NCBI RefSeq assembly: GCF_006442975.2
Contig: NZ_CP083954.1
Coordinates: forward strand, 496,001-560,000
From: Mesorhizobium sp. B2-1-1
GTDB taxonomy: Bacteria > Pseudomonadota > Alphaproteobacteria > Rhizobiales > Rhizobiaceae
Length of the DNA: 64,000 nucleotides
Direction of reading: 5' to 3'
Shown here: in pieces, positions 21,748 to 31,118 of the stretch
How the letters are laid out: every line of letters starts with the position of its first letter
How positions within the stretch are numbered: position 1 is the first letter of the stretch
The notes under the pieces: generated by a model
What the model saw: only the letters and a program-made list of their open reading frames with translations
The model's database searches: none
What the model was told of the DNA's origin: nothing
Position numbers and translations under genes: made by a program

Positions 21748-22665
21748 TTACGCGCGCATCGCCAGCCGCTGCCGCGACAGCTTGCGATAGGATGACGGCG
21801 TCATCTTGTGCTTGCGCATGAAGGCGCGGTTGAAATTGGAGATGTTCATATAGCCGACCTGGAAACAGATGTCGGTGATCGGAATATCGGTATCGGCCAG
21901 CAGCTTGCAGGCCTGCCACAGCCTCAGCTTGGCAAGGTGGTCACTGAAGGAATTGCCGGTGTTCTTCTGGAAGAAGCGCGAGAATGTGCTCTCGGTCATT
22001 CCCGCGAGCGCCGCCACATCAGGCAGCTTCAGATCTTCGGCGAAATGCTGAAACAGATAGGTCAGCGTGCGCTGGATGATGTCGAGCGAGGCGGCATCCA
22101 GAACAGGGGAGAAATCCGGCGAAGACAACAGCTCGTATTCGTCGGTCCTGGCGAGGAGATCGACGAGATTCAGGAACAGGCAGAACCTGGTTAGCCCGCT
22201 GACGTCCCCCATCCGTTCCATCAACTCGGCGCCTTCCAGTGCCGTGCGGCCATGAAAAACCATGCCGCGCAGCGACCGCTCCAGGAACGGCTCCAGTTCG
22301 CGTAGTTCGGGCAACAGGCCAGCCGACCCGCGCAGCCTCTCGGCATCGAACTGGAGGACGATGTCGCGGCCTTCGATCAGCTCGCCCGGCTGCACCGCCG
22401 TCACCCAATCATGCGGCAGCCCGCCGCCGACAATGGTCAGGTAACCCGGCCCGAACTCGCCGATGTGGTCGCCGACCAGCACGACGCCGGAAGATTTTCG
22501 CAAGAGGTGGATTTCGTACTCCGGATGGAAATTCCAGACATTGCGCTCCCAGGGATAGTCGTCCAGCCGCCACAGGAAACTGTCGCTCGCCTCGGTGACG
22601 ATATGTTCGAAGGCCGGCGCCGTGCGAAGCGTCGCAACCGGATTCCTTCTGCGCCTGAACTGCAT
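21748..22665 (-). CDS. AraC-family transcriptional regulator
   Basis: 305 residues with GGAGG 4 nt before ATG 22665. N-terminal cupin-like sensor domain (PEYEIHLLRKSSGVVLVGDH, about 48-67) and a C-terminal double helix-turn-helix (about 200-297) with LPDVAALAGMTESTFSRFF and ICFQVGYMNISNFNRAF. It is the gene immediately upstream of the second polyol-type ABC operon, same strand, with 242 bp between, so it is the likely activator of that operon. I could not identify its binding repeats. Confidence 0.9.
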   Translation of the reverse strand: MQFRRRRNPVATLRTAPAFEHIVTEASDSFLWRLDDYPWERNVWNFHPEYEIHLLRKSSGVVLVGDHIGEFGPGYLTIVGGGLPHDWVTAVQPGELIEGRDIVLQFDAERLRGSAGLLPELRELEPFLERSLRGMVFHGRTALEGAELMERMGDVSGLTRFCLFLNLVDLLARTDEYELLSSPDFSPVLDAASLDIIQRTLTYLFQHFAEDLKLPDVAALAGMTESTFSRFFQKNTGNSFSDHLAKLRLWQACKLLADTDIPITDICFQVGYMNISNFNRAFMRKHKMTPSSYRKLSRQRLAMRA

Positions 22666-22945
22666 CCTGCCTCCTGCAAATTTGGGTTCCGTGGCACCTC
22701 GCTCGTCCTTGCAATGCGTAGCAGCCTTGGGAGCATGTGTGAAATGGGCCGTCGGAGAGCGTCGGTCGCCTTCAGCGTCGTCGGCGATCCGACTGGATCA
22801 ATCTGTTCCCGCCCCTCCTCCCTTGCCTTCATGTCGCGTTTCGTACAAAAGCTGACGTAAACGCCGCGAAACCGAGGGTCTCGCCGTTTGCAATGCGGCT
22901 TCCGGCTTTTTTGCCGATGCGCCGCAACCTTGAAAGAGCGGAATA

Positions 22946-24349
22946 ATGTCTGCGATCGAAGCCGGCGCTCGCGCGCCGGAAAATCTTTGGCGTCAGGAAA
23001 TCAGGGCGACTTTGGCGCTCGCCTGGCCGATGGTGCTGACCAATCTCGGCCAGACCGCCATGACGGCCACCGACGTCATGATGATGGGCAGGCTGGGGGC
23101 GGACACGCTGGCCAGCGGCGCGCTTGGCGCCAATCTCTATTTCATGCCGCTGATCTTCGGCCTCGGCCTGATGCTGGCGACCTCGCCGATGATGGCGACC
23201 GAGCTCGGCCGCCGCCGTCATTCGGTGCGCGACCTGCGCCGCACCGTGCGCCAGGGCCTGTGGCTGGCGATCCTCATCTGCATCCCGATCTGGATCTTCC
23301 TCTGGCACGGCGAGAACGTGCTGCTCGCCATGGGCCAGGAACCGGCTCTGGCGCACAGCGCCGGCATCTATCTGCGCTGGCTGGAATGGGCGGTGCTGCC
23401 CTTCTACGGCTATATCGTGCTGCGTTCCTTCATCTCGGCGCTGGAGCGGCCGGGCTGGGCGCTGATCATCGTCTTCGTCGCCGTCGCCTGCAACGCGCTC
23501 TTCAACTGGGTGTTCATGTTCGGCAATCTCGGCGTCCCGGCCATGGGCATATCAGGCTCGGGCCTTGCCACCTCGCTGTCCTCAACGCTGATGTTCGTCG
23601 GCATGGCCGCCGTGGTGATGTGGGAGAAGAAATTCAGGCGCTATCATCTGTTCGGCCGCTTCTGGCGGTCCGACTGGCCGCGCTTCAAGGGCCTGCTACG
23701 GCTTGGCCTGCCGATCGCCGGCATCCTTGCTTTCGAGGTGACGATCTTCAATGCCGCGGCGCTGCTGATGGGCCTTATCGACGCGGATTCGCTTGCCGCG
23801 CACGCCATCGCCATCCAGATCGCGTCGATCTCCTTCATGGTGCCGCTCGGCCTCAACCAAGCGGTGACGGTGCGCGTCGGGCTTGCGCATGGCGCCGGCA
23901 ATCCGGAAGGCGTCTCGCGCGCCGGCTGGACCGCCTTCGTCATCGGCGTCTCGTTCATGGCCCTGATGGGTCTGATAATGATCCTGTGGCCGCATCTCCT
24001 GATCAGCGCCTTCATCGACCTGGCCAATCCGGCCAATGCCAGGGTGATCACGCTTGCCGTATCGTTCCTGGTCTTCGCGGCCCTGTTCCAGGTCTTCGAT
24101 GGCGCGCAAGCGGTTGCCGCCGGCATGCTGCGCGGCCTGCACGACACCAAGGTGCCGATGATCTATGCCGCGATCGGCTATTGGGGCGTCGGCCTGCCGC
24201 TGGGCGTGCTGCTCGCCTTCCCTTTCGGCTTCCATGGCGTCGGCATCTGGATCGGGCTGTCCAGCGGACTGGCGGTGGTGGCGGCGTTGCTTCTGGCGCG
24301 CTGGCTACGGCGGGATCGCCTCGCGCCGCCGCTGGTGTTCGAACACTGA
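22946..24349 (+). CDS. MATE-family multidrug/toxin efflux transporter
   Basis: 467 residues, about twelve transmembrane helices in two homologous halves, typical of NorM-type MATE proteins that export cationic compounds in exchange for Na+ or H+. The N-terminal half begins with LALAWPMVLTNLGQTAM (about 27-43) and the second half with LGLPIAGILAFEVTIFN (about 253-269), the repeated family pattern. Single gene, divergent from the AraC regulator and convergent with the ureohydrolase gene. Substrate unknown. Confidence 0.9.
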   Translation: MSAIEAGARAPENLWRQEIRATLALAWPMVLTNLGQTAMTATDVMMMGRLGADTLASGALGANLYFMPLIFGLGLMLATSPMMATELGRRRHSVRDLRRTVRQGLWLAILICIPIWIFLWHGENVLLAMGQEPALAHSAGIYLRWLEWAVLPFYGYIVLRSFISALERPGWALIIVFVAVACNALFNWVFMFGNLGVPAMGISGSGLATSLSSTLMFVGMAAVVMWEKKFRRYHLFGRFWRSDWPRFKGLLRLGLPIAGILAFEVTIFNAAALLMGLIDADSLAAHAIAIQIASISFMVPLGLNQAVTVRVGLAHGAGNPEGVSRAGWTAFVIGVSFMALMGLIMILWPHLLISAFIDLANPANARVITLAVSFLVFAALFQVFDGAQAVAAGMLRGLHDTKVPMIYAAIGYWGVGLPLGVLLAFPFGFHGVGIWIGLSSGLAVVAALLLARWLRRDRLAPPLVFEH

Positions 24350-24397
24350 TGCAGAGGGCCGCCGGGTTGTCCGGTGGCCTTTCCGTCATTGTCGGCG

Positions 24398-25453
24398 TCA
24401 GCTGTTTTTGAGCGCCGGGCTGAACACCATCAGGCTCAGTATTTCGAACAGCACCTGGGCGCCGGCATGCGCGGTGTTGGTGGTCGCATCATATTGCGGC
24501 GCCACCTCGACCACGTCGCCGCCGACGATGTTGAGGCCTTTGAGGCCGCGCAGCAGTTCGAGCACTTCCCGAGTCGTCAGGCCGCCGACTTCCGGCGTGC
24601 CGGTGCCCGGCGCGAAGGCCGGATCGACGCTGTCGATGTCGAAGGAGACATAGGTCGGTCCGTCGCCGACTATTCTGCGCGCCTTCCCGATAATGGCGGG
24701 GATACCGAGGCCGGTCACCTCCTCGGCATGGATCACGGTCATGCCGGATTCGTAGGTGAACTCCCACAGATATTCGGCCGAGCCACGGATGCCGATCTGG
24801 ATGGTGCGCGTCGGGTCGAGCACGCCATCGAGCACCGCGTTGCGGAACGGGCCGCCATGGTGAAACTTGGTCATGTCGAACAAGCCGCTTGTATCGCAAT
24901 GGGCGTCGATGTGGATGAGGCCGACCGGGGCCTTCTTGCCGACGGCCTTCAGGATCGGATGGCTGATCGAATGGTCGCCGCCGACCGACAATGGAATGAC
25001 GCCGGCATCGACGATCTGGTTGGTGCGGCGCTCGATGTCCTCATGGCAGGTCTCGAGCCGGTAGCGACTCTGGAACGGCACGTCGCCGATGTCGGCGACC
25101 CTGAGCTCATGCGTCGGTGCGCATTCCAGCACGTGATTGTAGGGGCCGATGCGCTCGATGGCGCGCAGCGCCCGCGGCCCGAAGCGGGAGCCCGGCCGGT
25201 TGGTGACGCCGAGATCCATCGGCACGCCTGTTATCGCTACCTGCAAATCGCCGAAATCCGGGTTGTCGGCCGATATTTCGCGATAGGGCGCGGCGAGGAA
25301 GGTGGGGATACCGGAATAGGGCGCCAGCCGCGTGCCCGACTTGGAAAATATCTTGTCGGCGACCTTGCGGAACTTCGGGTCGAACATCTCGCCGCCATGG
25401 CTCTCGCCATATTTGCGGCGCAACGCGTCGAGCTTGCCGCTGTCATAACCCAT
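24398..25453 (-). CDS. speB: Agmatinase/ureohydrolase-family enzyme
   Basis: 351 residues from ATG 25453, slightly longer than typical agmatinase (about 305-320) because of an N-terminal extension of about 35 residues. The dinuclear manganese site is complete: GGDHS (about 157-161), DAHCD (about 179-183), SFDIDSVDPAFAPGTGTPE (about 271-289). Hydrolyses a guanidino compound to urea plus an amine; agmatine, guanidinobutyrate or another guanidine compound cannot be told apart from motifs alone. Urea produced would feed urease, whose maturation genes are at the start of the window. Confidence 0.85.
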   Translation of the reverse strand: MGYDSGKLDALRRKYGESHGGEMFDPKFRKVADKIFSKSGTRLAPYSGIPTFLAAPYREISADNPDFGDLQVAITGVPMDLGVTNRPGSRFGPRALRAIERIGPYNHVLECAPTHELRVADIGDVPFQSRYRLETCHEDIERRTNQIVDAGVIPLSVGGDHSISHPILKAVGKKAPVGLIHIDAHCDTSGLFDMTKFHHGGPFRNAVLDGVLDPTRTIQIGIRGSAEYLWEFTYESGMTVIHAEEVTGLGIPAIIGKARRIVGDGPTYVSFDIDSVDPAFAPGTGTPEVGGLTTREVLELLRGLKGLNIVGGDVVEVAPQYDATTNTAHAGAQVLFEILSLMVFSPALKNS

Positions 25454-25647
25454 GTCGGTTTTCTCCTGTCTGTCTCTCCGGAGTGTCCGGTAGCGCTTTG
25501 GAAAAATCAATTGCGTTCGGACGGGTTGGCTGCCGCAGGTCTTTCTTTTTGTCGGGCCAGCCTGAAACCGGGCAGCGCTTTTGCCAATTCGATGCTATGA
25601 GGCCTGTCGCGATCATGGGCGGCAGGCAGCGAAGGCGGTAACGAGAC

Positions 25648-26952
25648 ATGGCCAGGACCGATATTGCGCGGCGCGTCTACAACCATACCTGGAAGCTCGA
25701 CCCGATCGTGCGCAGCCTGCTGGACACGGATTTCTACAAGCTTCTGATGCTGCAGATGATCTGGGGCATGTACCCCAAGGTCGACGCCACCTTTTCGCTG
25801 ATCAACCGCACCACTTCGGTGCGGCTGGCCGAGGAGATCGACGAGGGCGAGTTGCGCGAACAGCTTGACCACGCCCGCACCTTGCGCTTCTCCAAGAAGG
25901 AGATGATCTGGCTGGGGGGCAACAATTTCTATGGCCGCAAGCAGATATTCGAGCCGGAATTCCTGGCCTGGCTGGAGAATTTCCGGTTGCCCGAGTACGA
26001 GCTTTCCAGGCGCGGCGGGCAGTATGAACTCTCCTTCAGCGGCCCGTGGATGTACACCACGCTGTGGGAGATTCCCGCACTCGCCATCATCAACGAATTG
26101 CGCTCGCGCGCCGCCTTGCGGTCGTTCGGGCCTTTCACGCTCGACGTGCTCTACGCCCGCGCCAAGGCCAAGATGTGGGCCAAGACCGAACGGCTGAAGG
26201 CGCTGCCCGGCATCCGTATTTCCGACTTCGGCACGCGCCGGCGCCATTCCTTCCTGTGGCAGCGCTGGTGCGTGGAAGCGCTGAAGGAAGGCATCGGCGA
26301 GGCTTTCACCGGCACCTCCAACGTGCTTCTGGCCATGGACAACGACCTCGAGGCGCTGGGCACCAACGCGCATGAACTGCCGATGGTGCTTGGGGCGCTG
26401 GCCAATTCGGAAAAGGAATTGAAACAGGCGCCCTACAAGGTGCTGCAGGATTGGCAGCGCTACTATGGCGGCAATTTGCTGATCGTGCTGCCCGACGCCT
26501 TCGGTACGGCTTCCTTCCTGCGCGACGCGCCGGACTGGGTGGCCGACTGGACGGGCTTTCGCCCCGACAGCGCGCCGCCGATCGAGGGCGGCGAGAAGAT
26601 CCTGTCCTGGTGGCGCGAGAAGGGCAAGGACCCCAGGCAGAAGCTGCTGATCTTCTCCGACGGGCTCGAGGTCGAGACCATCGAGGAGACCTACCGCCAC
26701 TTCAAGGGCAAGGTGCGCATGTCCTTCGGCTGGGGCACGAACCTGACCAATGATTTCGAGGGCTGCGCGCCTACGGCAACCGACAGCCTCGACGCCATAT
26801 CGCTGGTCTGCAAGGTGACCGAGGCCAACGGCCGGCCAGCGGTCAAGCTCTCCGACAATCCGGCCAAGGCGACGGGCGACCTCAAGGAGATCGAGCGGTA
26901 TCTGCGCATCTTCGGTGAAAAGGACCGGGTGGAGCAGTTGATCAAGGTGTGA
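25648..26952 (+). CDS. pncB: Nicotinate phosphoribosyltransferase
   Basis: 434 residues, the normal size. Converts nicotinate and PRPP to nicotinate mononucleotide in the Preiss-Handler salvage route to NAD. Diagnostic segments: [13 protein letters not shown] (about 30-42, TDxYK motif), the [11 protein letters not shown] phosphoribosyl-binding segment (about 191-201, with the RRR turn), TGTSN-like [10 protein letters not shown] (about 219-228) and [11 protein letters not shown] near 360. One of three niacin-related loci in this window, with pncA at 35.0-35.6 kb and the 6-hydroxynicotinate-reductase-like gene at 39.7 kb. Confidence 0.95.
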   Translation: MARTDIARRVYNHTWKLDPIVRSLLDTDFYKLLMLQMIWGMYPKVDATFSLINRTTSVRLAEEIDEGELREQLDHARTLRFSKKEMIWLGGNNFYGRKQIFEPEFLAWLENFRLPEYELSRRGGQYELSFSGPWMYTTLWEIPALAIINELRSRAALRSFGPFTLDVLYARAKAKMWAKTERLKALPGIRISDFGTRRRHSFLWQRWCVEALKEGIGEAFTGTSNVLLAMDNDLEALGTNAHELPMVLGALANSEKELKQAPYKVLQDWQRYYGGNLLIVLPDAFGTASFLRDAPDWVADWTGFRPDSAPPIEGGEKILSWWREKGKDPRQKLLIFSDGLEVETIEETYRHFKGKVRMSFGWGTNLTNDFEGCAPTATDSLDAISLVCKVTEANGRPAVKLSDNPAKATGDLKEIERYLRIFGEKDRVEQLIKV

Positions 26953-27016
26953 GGGCACCACCGGTGCTTCCGGCATCGCCATACGAGACGGCAAAGTCGG
27001 ATAGGCTGAGTTCCTT

Positions 27017-27179
27017 GGCGCCCTCCTCTGTCCTGCCGGACATCTCCCCCTCAAGGGGGGAGATCATGCTGTCATCTTCGTCTTCGCGAACCTCCGGCGT
27101 TGCAAGGGAAGCGCCGACAGAGAAACCGCCAATCTCCCCCCTTGAGGGGGAGATGTCCGGCAGGACAGAGGGGGGCGCC
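27017..27179. repeat. Long composite inverted repeat (rhizobial palindromic element)
   Basis: Two 48-bp arms (27017-27064 and 27132-27179) are inverted copies of each other with one mismatch (47 of 48 positions), separated by 67 bp. Each arm contains its own 9-bp palindrome (ATCTCCCCC with its complement). Rhizobial genomes carry many such RIME-like elements. This one overlaps the 5' end of the downstream membrane protein gene: the frame stays open through the whole element, and likely start codons fall inside it. Confidence 0.85.
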
Positions 27180-28592
27180 GTAGAGTGCCGTCGTCGGTCA
27201 TTAGCATCTTTGCCTATCGCTCTATTGCTCCTCTCACCCACCCCAGCCTTCGCCCACGCCTCGGACCGCGGCCACGTCCTGCTTCTCCCGACCGGCTATT
27301 ACCTTGTCGGCGGCGCTTTCGCCGTGGCCGCCAGCTTCCTCGTGCTGGCGCTGCTGCCGGCGCATCGGCTCGATCGTTTCTGGCGGCGGCGCCTGCCACT
27401 GTTCACACTGGGTGATGATGCCCGCACCGCTGCCAGCCTGATATCCTTTGCCGGCTTTGCATGTCTCATCGCCGCGGGTTTTCTCGGCAGCCGCGATCCG
27501 CTCTCCAACCCGCTGCCTCTGGTGATCTGGACACTGCTGTGGGCCGGCTTCACGCTCCTGCAAGGTTTCCTCGGCGACCTCTGGTCCTGGCTCAATCCCT
27601 GGTACGGGCCGGTGCGTCTCCTGTCGCGCCTGGCCGGCAGGGGCGGTGAAGCGGCCAGGCGCCTTCCATCATGGCTCGGATACTGGCCGGCTGTCCTCCT
27701 GTTCTTCGCTTTTGCCTGGTTCGAGCTCATCGATCCGGCGCCCGACGATCCGACACGGCTGGCCCGGGCCGCCGGCCTCTACTGGTTGTTCACCTTGCTG
27801 GCGATGCTGTCGTTCGGTTATGGGGCGTGGGCCCGTAGCGGCGAATTCCTTACCGTCTTCTTCTCGATGGTGGCACGCTTCGCGCCGCTCGTGCGCGACG
27901 AGCGCGGCCGGCTTGCGCTATGCTGGCCGGGCGCCAAGCTGCTGACCGCCGCGCCTTTGCCGGCAAGCGGCGTGGCCTTCCTGCTGCTCGCCCTGTCCTC
28001 GGTTTCCTATGACGGCCTGTCGAAGACCTTCTTCTGGCTGGGCCTGTTCGGCATCAATCCGCTTGAATTCCCCGGCCGCACGGCGGTGATCGGCAGCGGC
28101 AGTTTTGGCCTCGTCCTGACATTCATGCTGCTTGCGGCGGTCTTCCTGCTTGCCGTGGTCGTCGGCCAGAAGCTCGCCGGCGACGGCCACAGGCTTGGCG
28201 AGGCGACGGGGCTGCTGGTCTGGTCGATCGTGCCGATCGCGCTCGCCTACCACATCGCGCATTACCTGACGGCGCTGCTGGTCGACGGCCAGTATGCGCT
28301 TGCGGCACTGTCCGATCCGTTTGCGCTCGGCTGGAACCTTTTAGGCACCGCCGACATGCAGATCGAAGCCGGCATCGTCGCCGGCGCGGGCTCGGCATGG
28401 TGGCTGTGGAACATCCAGGCCGGTGCCATCATTCTCGGTCATCTGCTTGCCGTGCTCGTCGCCCACGGCTTCGCCGCACGCCTGCATCCGGTTCCCGCCC
28501 GCGCCGCGCTCAGCCAGTTTCCGCTCACCTTGCTGATGATCGCCTACACCGTCTTCGGCCTCTGGCTGCTCGCCACGCCGACCGTTGGCTAG
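27153..28592 (+). CDS. Polytopic membrane protein of unknown function with signal sequence
   Basis: Family not recognised. From ATG 27153 it has 479 residues: a short repeat-derived leader, then RRRSLASLPIALLLLSP with AFAHA, which looks like a signal peptide, then about eleven hydrophobic segments. Conserved-looking features include GDLWSWLNPWYGP (about 147-159) and AYHIAHYLT (about 367-375). The start is uncertain: the frame is open from 26949, ATG 27066 lies in the repeat spacer, ATG 27153 in its right arm, and TTG 27210 just after it. The gene begins 200 bp after pncB on the same strand. Confidence 0.6.
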   Translation: MSGRTEGGAVECRRRSLASLPIALLLLSPTPAFAHASDRGHVLLLPTGYYLVGGAFAVAASFLVLALLPAHRLDRFWRRRLPLFTLGDDARTAASLISFAGFACLIAAGFLGSRDPLSNPLPLVIWTLLWAGFTLLQGFLGDLWSWLNPWYGPVRLLSRLAGRGGEAARRLPSWLGYWPAVLLFFAFAWFELIDPAPDDPTRLARAAGLYWLFTLLAMLSFGYGAWARSGEFLTVFFSMVARFAPLVRDERGRLALCWPGAKLLTAAPLPASGVAFLLLALSSVSYDGLSKTFFWLGLFGINPLEFPGRTAVIGSGSFGLVLTFMLLAAVFLLAVVVGQKLAGDGHRLGEATGLLVWSIVPIALAYHIAHYLTALLVDGQYALAALSDPFALGWNLLGTADMQIEAGIVAGAGSAWWLWNIQAGAIILGHLLAVLVAHGFAARLHPVPARAALSQFPLTLLMIAYTVFGLWLLATPTVG

Positions 28593-28748
28593 ACGCGGTG
28601 GAAATAAACCGGGATCCCCCTGGGGAAACGGCATTGCCGTGTCCGGACTTTGGTGATTTAGTTTGTACACATGCAATTTCGGCCGTCCGCAGGACGCGGT
28701 CTGCTACGTTCCAGCCATTGGTCAAAACTCAAAAACAGGGGAACTGCC

Positions 28749-30053
28749 GTGACTGACAAGAATGGGTTTTTCGATCTCTCCAAGGCCGGTCTCACCCGCC
28801 GCACCGCGCTGAAGGGTCTGGCCGCCGGCGCCGGCCTGGCGGTCGCGCCCGGTTTCGTCCGCTACTCCCAGGCGCAAAGCTCCGCCCCGATCAAGATTGG
28901 CTTCCAGTCGCACCGAACCGGCATCGGCGCCGCCTATGGCCGCTGGTACGAGAAGACCACGGCCGCGGCGGTCAAGGCGATCAACGCGGCCGGCGGCATC
29001 AATGGCCGGCCGGTCGAGGTCATCATCGAGGACGACGGCACCGATCCCGGCCGGGGTGCCGAGGTGGTCGGCAAGTTCGCCACCCAGCACAAGACCGACA
29101 TCGTCTTCGGCACCTTGTTCTCGCATGTCGTCATCGGCTCGGCACCCGCCGCCGGCGAAGCCAAGATGCCCTATTTCGTCGTCAGCGAAGGCCACCATGT
29201 CGCCTCGACCAAGCTCAACCGCTATGTCTTCCAGCCCGGCATCACCGACGTGAAGAGCCAGATCCAGTCGATGGCGCCGTGGATCGCGGCCAATGCCGGC
29301 AAGAAGGTGACACAGATCTTCCCCGATTTTGCTTTCGGCTACGACCACCGCGACTACCTCCCGCCGGCGCTGAAGGCGCAGGGCGCAGAGGTCATCGCGC
29401 AAATCGCCATTCCGCCGACGGAGAGCTCCTTCACCAAATACTTCCCGCAGATTCCGGCCGAGACCGAGGTGATCTACCACGTCATGGTCGGCCCGGCGGT
29501 GCTCACCTTCGTCAAGGAGCTTGGCGAGTTCTACGGCTCCAACCGGCCGCAGCTGTTCGGCTTCATCGATTCGCTCGAAGCCGTCGACATCAACAGCCCC
29601 GGGCTCGAATTCCTGGACGGCAGCCATTTCTGGGAAGGCTCGCCACGTTATGCCCAGACGGACGATTCCGAGGCGCAGAAGGCCTATCGCGCCGCCGTCG
29701 GCATCGATGACAATGGCGCGGCCGTCGGCGACCCCAAGGATGTCTCCACCGCCGCGCATATGTTCGGCTGCTGGGAGACGCTCTACGTCGTCAAGAAGGC
29801 GATGGAAGACGCCGGCTACAAGGGCCCGGAAGACCGCGCCAAGCTGGTCGAGGCGACCGAGGCGCTGACCGAATTCGCCGAAGGCCCGGAGCATCCGCAA
29901 GGGCCAAAGACCTTCAACGGCAAGATCCACCAGTGCTTCGGCATCCAGAACATCTCCAAGGTCGAAGGCGGCAAGCTCAAGGTGGTGCACAAGACCAAGA
30001 TCGAGGACGGGCTTTACGAGGCCGAGGGGGATTATACGACGCAGGCGTTGTAG
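28749..30053 (+). CDS. Branched-chain-amino-acid-type ABC substrate-binding protein, Tat-exported
   Basis: 434 residues from GTG 28749 (AGGGG 7 nt upstream). The N-terminus has a twin-arginine signal (LTRRTALKGLAAGAGLAVAPG, Arg17-Arg18), suggesting export in folded form. The rest is a Peripla_BP_6 (LivK/AmiC-like) domain starting IKIGFQSHRTG. First gene of a LivKHMGF-type set. This family takes amino acids, urea, amides or aromatic acids, so the substrate is open; see the neighbouring N-heterocycle operon for a possible client. Confidence 0.88.
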   Translation: MTDKNGFFDLSKAGLTRRTALKGLAAGAGLAVAPGFVRYSQAQSSAPIKIGFQSHRTGIGAAYGRWYEKTTAAAVKAINAAGGINGRPVEVIIEDDGTDPGRGAEVVGKFATQHKTDIVFGTLFSHVVIGSAPAAGEAKMPYFVVSEGHHVASTKLNRYVFQPGITDVKSQIQSMAPWIAANAGKKVTQIFPDFAFGYDHRDYLPPALKAQGAEVIAQIAIPPTESSFTKYFPQIPAETEVIYHVMVGPAVLTFVKELGEFYGSNRPQLFGFIDSLEAVDINSPGLEFLDGSHFWEGSPRYAQTDDSEAQKAYRAAVGIDDNGAAVGDPKDVSTAAHMFGCWETLYVVKKAMEDAGYKGPEDRAKLVEATEALTEFAEGPEHPQGPKTFNGKIHQCFGIQNISKVEGGKLKVVHKTKIEDGLYEAEGDYTTQAL

Positions 30054-30086
30054 GCCGGCTCAACAGCAAGCGTGAGCGCCAAGCCA

Positions 30087-30215
30087 CCCCCCTCTGTCCT
30101 ACCGGACCCGACCCTTCGCTGTCGCTCCGGGCGTTCGTCGTTCGGAAAGCCAAGCAATTGGCTTTCCGTCCGCTGCGCGGACCGCTTCTCACCCCCCTCA
30201 AGGGGCGCGATTGCG
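30087..30215. repeat. Degenerate copy of the palindromic element
   Basis: In the 183-bp gap between binding-protein and permease genes, one end reads CCCCCCTCTGTCCTACCGGA, matching the arm ends at 27.0 and 27.2 kb with one change. The other end carries CCCCCTCAAGGGG, matching the inner palindrome. Between them lies unrelated sequence including a 9-bp hairpin (GGAAAGCCA paired with TGGCTTTCC). It reads as an interrupted or mosaic member of the same family. Confidence 0.55.
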
Positions 30216-30236
30216 CTATCGGTGAGTGCCTAACCC

Positions 30237-31118
30237 ATGCATTTCGGTCCCCACCTCCTCCTTGCCGCCCTCGAAGGGCTCGTCACATCCGCCGTGCTGG
30301 CGCTGACCGCGCTCGGCCTGTCGCTGGTGTTCGGCGTGATGCGCGTGGTCAACGTCGCGCATGGCGAGTTCTTCATGCTGGGAGCCGTGCTCGCCTGGGC
30401 GATCACGACTGCGATCGGAGGCCATCCGGCGCTCGGGTTCCTGGCGGCACTTATCATCGCACCGCTGGTCGTCGGCGCCCTTGCACTGGTGGCCGAGCGG
30501 CTGGTGCTGCGCCGGCTGAACTACAATCCGGAAGCCACCATCGTCGCTACCATCGGCATGCTCTACATCATCCAGCAGCTGGCGCTGACCTTCTATGGTC
30601 CGGAAGCTCGCCCGGTAGAGCCGCCCTTCAGCTACCGCCTCCTTCTGCCGTGGTTCGGCTATTCGGGCTACAAGCTGTCTATCATTGCGGCGTCCGCCCT
30701 TCTGCTCGTGGTGACATGGCTGGTGCTGACGCGCACCAGGGTCGGCCTCGTCATGCGTGCCACGCAGTATGACAGCGAGACGGCACAGGCCTTCGGCATC
30801 CCTGTCGATCGAGTCTATGGCGGCGTCTTCGCGCTCGGCGCCATGCTCGCGGCCATCGCCGCGGTGCTGATCGTGCCGATCAGCCAGGCGCATTACCTGA
30901 TGGGGCAGGATCCGCTGCTGCTGTCCTTCATCGTCGTCATCATCGGCGGCCTCGGCTCGTTGCGCGGAACCGTCATCGCCGCCGTGCTGATCGGGCTGTC
31001 GGACGGCATCATTTCGGTGTTCTTCTCGCCGACGCTGGCCAAGATCATCGCCACGCTGCTGGTCGCCATGGTGCTGGTGTTCCGGCCGCAGGGCCTGTTC
31101 GGGACGGCGACGCGATGA
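30237..31118 (+). CDS. Branched-chain-type ABC transporter permease (LivH-like)
   Basis: 293 residues, about eight transmembrane helices. LivH features: GLSLVFGVMRVVNVAHGEF (about 25-43) near the N-terminus and the cytoplasmic loop MRATQYDSETAQAFGIPVDRVY (about 173-194) that contacts the ATPase. The stop overlaps the start of the next permease (ATGA). Confidence 0.92.
   Translation: MHFGPHLLLAALEGLVTSAVLALTALGLSLVFGVMRVVNVAHGEFFMLGAVLAWAITTAIGGHPALGFLAALIIAPLVVGALALVAERLVLRRLNYNPEATIVATIGMLYIIQQLALTFYGPEARPVEPPFSYRLLLPWFGYSGYKLSIIAASALLLVVTWLVLTRTRVGLVMRATQYDSETAQAFGIPVDRVYGGVFALGAMLAAIAAVLIVPISQAHYLMGQDPLLLSFIVVIIGGLGSLRGTVIAAVLIGLSDGIISVFFSPTLAKIIATLLVAMVLVFRPQGLFGTATR

Noticed and set aside
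28660..28682. TTTGTACACATGCAA before the branched-chain-type binding protein as an operator shared with the Mo-hydroxylase operon
   Set aside because: Only the TTGCAT core is common to the dyad at 35887-35904 and the symmetry is poor; too weak to call a shared site.
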